In this document: positions 56,661 through 64,000 of the stretch, piece after piece
Layout: each line of letters begins with the position of its first letter
Numbering within the stretch: position 1 is the first letter of the stretch
Source of the DNA: Xiphias gladius
Taxonomy: Eukaryota; Chordata; Actinopteri; Istiophoriformes; Xiphiidae
DNA: 64,000 nt
NCBI RefSeq assembly: GCF_016859285.1
Contig: NC_053416.1
Coordinates: 1,142,501 to 1,206,500, forward strand
Direction of reading: 5' to 3'
Notes under the pieces: model-generated
What the model saw: only the letters and a program-made list of their open reading frames with translations
Told to the model about the DNA's origin: nothing
Database searches by the model: none
Program-made: the position numbers and the translations under genes

Positions 56661-58859
56661 GTGTCAAAAATTCATCATAACACACACACATGGTACTCAA
56701 TTTTAGATTCAGAGTGACTTACACTTACTGAACATATTATTATATTATCTCAAATGTCCATTGCAAATAAACGTGAGTTCTACTACCACTGAGGGACCTG
56801 CTGCCGTCTGCAACCACTGCTGAGCCAAATGAGGATCTGAAGGGAAAGAATGCCGTCTGGTGGCGCTTCCACAGACGTCACAAGCACAGGTCCAAACCAT
56901 TGCGCAAAAATTGACAAATACTAAGTACAGGGTTAGCAAAAAAATGTGTAAACTCCTGTGAATGATGAGTCTTGATCTGTATATATTTGAAAATAAGCAC
57001 TGTTTAAAAGACTCCCACTCAAGGATGGGTGCTGGGGGAGGGCGTTAACATTCTTTTTTGTTTTTAATATGAAGTTCAATGGCGTTATTAATGGTTGACT
57101 CTATGTCAGCATTGCCCTTGCAAGGCTCAGGATGATTGAAAACAGAAGGTGGCGTGTTGAGCCATTTTCAACCCATGAAGTACTGATTTTTATAACTTTG
57201 GTAAGAAATGTCAACGTCAGCACTGGCACTGATGTGTTTCATCACAGTACAGTCATATCATTTAGTTTACAGCTCAAACAAACATGTTTTAGTGTGGAGT
57301 ACCTCTTAAGATAGTTTTTCCTTTAATTTGAAGGGCATTTTCACAATTTCCTTAGGATTGCTACACCAAACAGTGAATTGAGATAATAAGTCGCAACTTA
57401 ATCAATAATGAAAATAGCTGTCAGATGCGAAGCTATGCAAAATTCTTTTTTTTCATTTGAAATTTTTAAATGACGACCCTATGTCATAGCGTTGTTGATT
57501 TGACTCAGGTTATTTTGAAGCTGTAGCATGTGGTGTGGTGGTATAAATCTACAGTGTGTGTGTTATTTAATTATACATACAGTCCATACCTTGTACAAAG
57601 GGTAAGCATATATTAGAAAAATAAATACACAAAATGAATAAGTAGTACGCAAATCTTTAAGTAGGTGTTGAGTCCGTAGTGTGCACACACTTGAAAAGAC
57701 ATTAAATTAATATTACTCTCAAAAGTCAGAGAGCACACAAAAAAACCCTTGATTTTTGAGTGGACTGTTGATAGATACTTTTCACCCACAAGGCATTGCA
57801 CAGAGGAAATGGGGGAGCTTCTTACAGGAGGTGGACGTTGAAAATCTTTCAAACCAATTATTTAGAGAAACATTTTGCTATTTGTAAAGTTTTTATTTCT
57901 CTTCCGCCGAAGGTAATAAGGTAAGAGCAGTGTATTGCAGTGTCCGCTCATTTTGCAATACTGGGTCTCAACCATAATCCAGAACCAAGCGTTAAGCATT
58001 TGGTTCTCCCACAAGTCACTCCATCACTCAAAAACACAGCAACACAACACAGAGAACTAGACCATCTAAGAGGGGGACCTGCAGGGCAAAGAGAAACAGA
58101 GGCTGGGTTAAATTAACATAAAATTAAATGAAAAAGGTCCTTATTCAGGATCATTGCACAGAAACTACAAGTGCCGTGATGCTGAATTTTTGATGGTATT
58201 ATCTTAATAAAGAGGAAATTTTCAGAATGGTCAAATAAAAGGAGTTTCTGCATTATTTTCTGGTAATTGACTGTGGCAATTTATTAGAAGTTTTTTTGTG
58301 AATGTGAAGGCTTACGCTGATATAATTCCATATGTACTGTGAAAACATGGACATAATATTACCTAATTGTTGTTAGCATAATATTTATTTATGTACCTCA
58401 TTTACATCAAGATTTCAGCCCATTGCCATTCTCTAATAGTAGAGATTATACACTTTTTTCTATTATTCTTGAGAGAATACAACTGTGATATTACCTTATT
58501 TTTCTGAGCAGATTGGCCACTTGTTACCCAATATAAATTGTTCATCACTGAGATGTTCTGCCCCATTATTATTACCATATTACATGAATGAGACCTCAAA
58601 ATTACCAATATTCTAAGTATGAATTCCAAGAAATTACCATCTTATCATAGAGGTAATTACCATGGTATTATCTACCCTGTTCTTACCAGACTCCTTTTTA
58701 CCTCAATATTGTTAAACTGTAATCATAGACCATAATACAATATGTGTCCATACACTTGCGGAAAAACAATCCCCACCAGATCATAGACTATGGCATTCTT
58801 GGTACGCATTTTATGTTCTTCATAATAATAAATATACAAATAAATCTTGGAAAACTACC
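56661..58859. other. Intergenic, nothing recognised
   Basis: 2.2 kb of AT-rich DNA 3' of gene H; no gene or named repeat that I can support. Confidence 0.4.
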
Positions 58860-59804
58860 TTACAATGATGGCGAAACCTTCTTGGACTCAAACAACTTTG
58901 AAAGGAATTTCCGTATCTCTTTAGACTGCACGCCATAAATAACTGGGTTGAGGCTTCCGGGGATGATATGAAACAGAATTGTACAGAGTACTCTGTAGTC
59001 TGAGTACTGGGGAAATCGATGTAGAAAAACGATAGACATTCCACTGAACATCATGATCAGATACAAAACCAGGTGAGTGCTGCAGGTCTTCAGGGCTTTA
59101 CTGTTCAGAGACTTGTTCCTACTGGTCAGACAGACTACTGTAATCTTAGCATAGGTGAGAACGATGCTGCCAATAGAGGAGGTGAGTAGAACCACAGTGA
59201 AAGTGAGGCCATAGACGTTATTGATGAACACACTCTCACAGGAGAGCTTAAACAGCGAGGCGTTGTCACAGAAGGGGTTGGTGATCAGAGTCCTGCATCG
59301 GTTCAGGCGTATGGTCAGACCGAGCAGAATCCCGACCAAAACAAAGGCCACTCCCCAGGCAGAAACTGTCAGCTTGATCACCATTTTGTTGGTCATGATG
59401 GCAGCGTAGCGCAGGGGGCTGCAGATGGCCACATATCTGTCAAAGGCCATAATCATCAGGACTGTGTGGGAAGTGGTACCGAACATGTGTGCGGTGAAAG
59501 CTTGGACCACACACTCATAATAACCGATGAGGCGTTCAGAGGGAGGACGCAACATGTCAATGAGCAAACGGGGAACCGTGATTGAATTTCCAACAACGTC
59601 ATTGACTGGCAGGTTGCAAAAAAGCAGGTACATAGGCTGATGAAGGTTTTTGTCAATGAACACCAGAAACACAATGCCAACATTTGTGACCATTATAAAC
59701 ATATAGGAGAAAAAGAGGAAGAGAAACATAGGGTATGTTGAATCCTTTGAGACAATCAACCCCTCCAGCTGAAGAGTGAAGCTGTTGAAGGTGTAGTTTT
59801 CCAT
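58860..59804 (-). CDS. Odorant receptor gene H (MENYT subfamily, single coding exon)
   Basis: Olfactory G-protein-coupled receptor, 314 residues, starting MENYTFNSFTLQLEGLIV. It has [75 protein letters not shown] and LNPVIYGVQSKEIRK. The start is four bases after the acceptor CTTTCAG. The frame is intact. From about TM3 to TM6 its DNA matches gene A, more than 43 kb away on the other strand, with one difference noticed by eye (TTTCTGCC for TTGCTGCC), while TM1, TM6 end and tail differ. Confidence 0.95.
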   Translation of the reverse strand: MENYTFNSFTLQLEGLIVSKDSTYPMFLFLFFSYMFIMVTNVGIVFLVFIDKNLHQPMYLLFCNLPVNDVVGNSITVPRLLIDMLRPPSERLIGYYECVVQAFTAHMFGTTSHTVLMIMAFDRYVAICSPLRYAAIMTNKMVIKLTVSAWGVAFVLVGILLGLTIRLNRCRTLITNPFCDNASLFKLSCESVFINNVYGLTFTVVLLTSSIGSIVLTYAKITVVCLTSRNKSLNSKALKTCSTHLVLYLIMMFSGMSIVFLHRFPQYSDYRVLCTILFHIIPGSLNPVIYGVQSKEIRKFLSKLFESKKVSPSL

Positions 59805-60038
59805 CAACCTGAAAGAACAAAACAGTTCTCTTAAGGTCACAGGTAATGCAATGTAGGTAGTACGTGGGTGTCTGACAAACCTGAAACTTTAAGTTTGTAA
59901 GTATGGAATATAAATACACACACACGCACAGTGTATTTGTCATTTCTTCAAATCATCATAAAAAGAATGAAAGTGGATACAAGTGAATAAGCGATACATT
60001 ACATTACTTTACAGTTTGACTGTGATCAGACTTTATAC

Positions 60039-60169
60039 CTACTACGAGTGTCTCCGACTTCAAACTCTTGTCTTCTCTTTCTTGTGTCCCTGCCCATTGT
60101 TGATAGTATCTACCAGCTCCGATCAAGATCTCCTCCGTTTTATAGACATGATTTTATCTCTTGGGGAAT
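60039..60169 (-). promoter_or_regulatory. Candidate promoter and noncoding exon of OR gene H
   Basis: On the minus strand, ATTCCCCAAGAGA (60169-60157, EBF-like) lies 10 bases before TCTATAAAAC (60146-60137, TATA box). A first exon containing ACACAAGAAAGA would end at donor GTAGTAG|GTATAA (60039), giving a 5' UTR intron of about 230 bases to gene H. Confidence 0.55.
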
Positions 60170-63100
60170 CAGCTGTGTCAGATTATATGTGATGCAACAT
60201 TAAGAAATGATTATGCTGCAACGTGCGACTTTTAGCTCTGAGACAAGCGAGAGTAAGCTCGCCCTGTTCACCCTTCCTACCACCAAAACTTTTCAGTCAC
60301 CTTAAAGGTTAAACTTCAGGTGTCTTACAATTGCAAAACCATGACAGGCGATCAGTCATTCACCGGGTATTGAAGATTTAGTCCAATTTGGACGATGCTG
60401 TTCTCACCCATATACTGTACTAAATTTTTATTATTATATTAGCACAAGTAAGAAATGAACGGTGACAATTATAATATTTCAATCAATAAACAAGACAATT
60501 ATTAATGCTAACACATATAATAAGCAGCCTTACTATCAACCTGCGTGCCAAAGCCAGGAGTAGCATCCGTGGCCTGTGCCATCTAACTCTGGTACAGGAA
60601 AGGATCTGGCGTCCTGAAGCACCCCAAGCAGTAGCTTTACTACTCCATCACTGCATGCACTACTAATAGTAAGTTTCACTTTGTAACAATTCCCAAGTGA
60701 TTTTTACCTCGTTGTCAAGCTGAAATGCTTCCGTCTCAGTGAGCGCCTTTTGTCAGAGTCGGACAGATTGAGAGAGGCGTTGCAATTTTGTCGAAGTAGC
60801 GTCTACAAAAACTCAAATGAGACACGGTACAACAGATTTGGTCATTCATTCTCTGGACAGACCTAATCTTTATCAGAACAATCAAACCTTTCTGGCTGGA
60901 GCTTTTCACGGGGTAGGGCTCACATACTGCCCACAGTGGATCTCATTTTAATGGTATCGAGAGCCTTTGCCATACTGGGCAGATGTCCTTGTCCCGAGGT
61001 TTTAGGGAAGTGTGAAAAGACAACTCCCAAGTCAGCGGCACATTGGCACTGTTAACACAGTTTTGCCTCGCATAAAGGATCTGACAGCCGACTGGGGCCT
61101 TTGTGTTTTACAGCACATTTCCTGGATGGTTCAGTCTCGGCACTCTCGTCAACCCCGTTTCAACCAGCAGCAGGCAGCTGTTGTCACTGTCACTGGGATT
61201 TCTCTTACTTCCCAAACTGTAGCATTCCTGTGATTTTTCCTCAGTTTTAGCAGAATAGACAGAGAAAACATATATGGATTGAAAATAAAGTGTCTAAAAC
61301 CCACCCAGCAAACAGAGAAGCCAGACAGTGGTTTTTCCCCTTTAGGCCCCTCTGTTTGTACACAGGCAGGCCCAACTGTGGTCAGGCCTGTGGTGTAGGT
61401 TATCGCCCAGACAAGGCAACTTGAGTTTTTGGGGGCAGATTTGGATTTGCCCACAGAAAACCCATACACAGTTCACATTGTTTGTCTCACGTGTCTGTTT
61501 GTCCACTGAACTGTTTCCCTGCAGTGTGGGGAAATTCTTGTTGGTTCTTTTCTGGAGGTTCCAAGGTCTAAAGTCTTTCCCAAGGTCGAAACATTCACAC
61601 TGGCTCGTTTTTAATTCTGTTTACCGACCATGTGTTCTTTCTGCTTCTTTACACTGTTGTCGTTTTCGCTGTATGTAAAAGGAATGCATGACAAAGTTGT
61701 TGCGTAAAAATGGCGTTTCAGCAACTGCATTTATCATTATGATTTATTACTTTAACTTTATAGAGACTAAGCCCTTATACACAGCACGTTCACAGCCACA
61801 GTGTCATATTACAGGGTCAGCAGCACTGTCTGTTATCATTGTCCAGTTTGCAGTTTAATATACAGTCCACAGTCTTACATATGATTCAAGACTCACTCCG
61901 GCTGGGGAGTGTCACTGTTGTTCTTGCTCACTTGGCACTACTGAAGCCGTCCTCTAAACACTGAACAAAAACAGCGCATGCATTCAACACGGCCTCTAAT
62001 ATTAGTGCAAATGTTTTCTTCAGTAAACATCTGGAGGAAGATTCAGACATTTCACAGTCTGCGTTAATCTTGCACTCATTTCTATAAACAGCGTTTAAAC
62101 AGAACACGATAGCCGTCCAACAGCAACATTAATATTGCATCCATATCCACAGCCTTTGATATGTGACATTAGCTTATCTATCTTGAAGTGTTACGGCACA
62201 CTTGTTTGGATGTTGTTTTCTTCCCCCCGGCCGGTTTTCTGCTGCTTGTTATTTCTGCCTGTATTTCAGGCAGCGCTGACCGACTGATGCATGCAGGTAT
62301 TAGAACAAGAAAGCACTTTGTTAGAAACAGTAACGAGTTCATTTGCTCATTCGTCTCTTTCGGTTTATTAGATATGTTTTTATTCTTTAAAGAAAAATGA
62401 TGGTTTATCACAACCTAGGTTTTGTCTTTGTAGGTTCAGCCGTTGGTTCTATCGGCTATGAGAATGTATGAACCTAAGTAATATCTTAGAGCTCGGGACC
62501 TGGTGTCTGATCAGACAAACTGGCTATTTTACCGAAGTAGCTCTCTATTTGGAGGTAAAACCAAAAGTGATCATCCCCATAATGTCAGTAATAGTCCCTC
62601 GACACAATTTGTAATAAACCCTAGTTTTCTGTTTACGGCAATCGTAATACATTTCGCCAGAGTTTTTCATTTTAAAAGTTACTCTTTATTCAGTTGTCAT
62701 CTTGTTTATGATTTGAAGAAAGGGTCAACAAAAAATGTCATCATAGTTTTCACTTAGGAAATGAACACAGTCTCTGACTGTACTGACTTCAGGCAGCCAG
62801 TAGCAGTGGAAGAGGGGAATGCCACAGACATAAAACACATTCACAAATGAAAACTCAAAAAACATGGTACTTAGAGTTGTCTGTCAACCCTCCCATCAAC
62901 ATCTCATCACACTGAAATAATCTGAACGAACTTCTTTAAATAGCTGCTTTACGTGCATACATGTCAAGAATCAGAATATGGCCCATCACAACTTTTACTT
63001 GCACAATAATGTTCACTCCACAATATTCAATACTGGATCTACTGACGGGCAAGAACACTTAAACCGAGCCAAAATAAATCAAAGCAGGAATCAGGAAAAG

Positions 63101-63543
63101 TGAACTTGCGTTTTCAGCAGTTGGAGCATTAGTACCACCAGGTCAGTGTAATCTTAACACAGAGTTAAGTAAATACCACTTCACAAATAAGAAGAAATCT
63201 TCACAGTGGCCTTTTGCATGGCTCTATCACAGTGGTGTTGACTCAGTTCTGATGCCACCTTTGTCTTAAAAAAAGAGAGGTATTTGGAATTTCTCTGAAC
63301 CTGTGTTTACACAGATCCCAAATATAAATGGACTCTTTACGTGAAGTAGTGGACAGTTTTTACACTTATAAACGGGACTCTAGTTTTGAACAACAAAACT
63401 ATTCACATATACAGAGAAAACATGTCCTGTGTTTTTATTTGACTTGAGATCGTGCTGTATTCTTGGACTCTGTATTTACTCTATATATGACTTGTCTATT
63501 TATGTTTCCACAAATGTCAGTGAATGTCACAAAAAACAAATAT
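60170..63543. other. Intergenic, nothing recognised
   Basis: 3.4 kb between genes H and I. Several short open frames exist but none shows a family motif. No repeat I can name. Confidence 0.4.
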
Positions 63544-64000
63544 TTATTTTTTACTTGAGAGCAAACATTTTTTGCACTGAAACATTTCAAATAGGAATTT
63601 CTGTATCTCTTTAGACTGCACACCATAAATAATGGGGTTGAGGCTTCCAGGGACAAGGACAAACAGAATGGCAGAAAGTTTCCTATAGTCTGGGTACTGA
63701 GGGAAGCGATGCAAAGTTATGATAATTACTCCACTTAATATCATGATCAGATACAAAACCAGGTGAGTGCTGCAGGTCTTCAGGGCTTTACTGTTCAGAG
63801 ACTTGTTCCTACTGGTCAGACAGACTACTGTAATCTTAGTATAGGTGAGAACGATGCTGCCAATAGAGGAGGTGAGTAGAACCACAGTGAAAGCAAGGCC
63901 ATAGATGTTATTGATGAACACACTCTCACAGGAGAGCTTAAACAGCGAGGCGTTGTCACAGAAGGGGTTGGTGATCAGAGTCCTGCATCGGTTCAGGCGT
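63544..64000 (-). CDS. Odorant receptor gene I, 3' part (MENYT subfamily), runs off the right edge
   Basis: Last 151 codons plus stop of a receptor like A, F, G and H. It has LNRCRTLITNPFCDNASLFK in the second extracellular loop, KALKTCSTHLVLYLIMI, HRFPQYPDYRKLSAILFV, then LNPIIYGVQSKEIQKFL and a SSKK tail. The frame is open to the edge of the window; the N-terminal half is outside. Single-base variants alternate between those typical of G (AGTATAGG, ATAGATG) and those typical of H (CACTCTCAC, GAAGGGG), so it is itself a mosaic. Confidence 0.93.
   Translation of the reverse strand, partial: RLNRCRTLITNPFCDNASLFKLSCESVFINNIYGLAFTVVLLTSSIGSIVLTYTKITVVCLTSRNKSLNSKALKTCSTHLVLYLIMILSGVIIITLHRFPQYPDYRKLSAILFVLVPGSLNPIIYGVQSKEIQKFLFEMFQCKKCLLSSKK

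Overview
The window is nuclear DNA of a ray-finned fish, most likely a percomorph teleost. It holds spliced vertebrate genes, fish-type odorant receptor (OR) genes, a Tc1/mariner element of the kind common in fish, several short interspersed repeats familiar from percomorph genomes, and long CA/TG microsatellites. No bacterial or viral gene organisation is present.

Left end (1-4360, minus strand): the first four coding exons of a solute carrier organic anion transporter, best matched to slco2b1. The start codon is at 4360 and the gene runs off the left edge. A repeat-rich stretch without recognisable genes follows (about 4.4-14.6 kb).

Middle (14.6-35 kb, plus strand): OR gene A (14995-15939); a relic of an OR 5' end (18.7 kb); OR genes B (19887-20837) and C (25554-26495); frameshifted OR pseudogene D (28471-29399); and 5'-truncated OR pseudogene E (about 34387-34951). 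Between them lie a fold-back Tc1 derivative (16395-17370), two LTR-like fossils and a tRNA-derived SINE.

Right half (36.7-64 kb, minus strand): OR gene J, whose coding region is split by introns (36699-40068), then single-coding-exon OR genes F (44788-45732), G (50763-51707), H (58860-59804) and I (63544 to the right edge, partial). Between them lie a LINE fragment (about 47.2-48.05 kb) and a broken Ty3/Gypsy-type retrotransposon (about 53.0-55.3 kb).

The ORs fall into three groups. A, F, G, H and I start MENYT and have LNPxIYG in TM7. B, C, D and E form a second subfamily, whose preserved starts are MENQT or MENKT and whose preserved TM7 motif is NAVIY. J is a class II-like receptor. The single-exon genes share a layout visible in the DNA: a TATA-like box, in several cases with an Olf/EBF-like site 7-13 bp upstream, a short noncoding first exon, and a splice acceptor at or just before the start codon.

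Points most worth a second look: (1) perfectly identical internal blocks between otherwise divergent ORs, which look like gene conversion, including between genes on opposite strands; (2) the adjacency of slco2b1 and an OR cluster, which recalls human SLCO2B1-OR2AT4; (3) the shared promoter layout; (4) slco2b1 exon 3 flanked by complementary TG and CA repeats next to its splice sites; (5) the NPxxY-to-NAxxY change in one OR subfamily.
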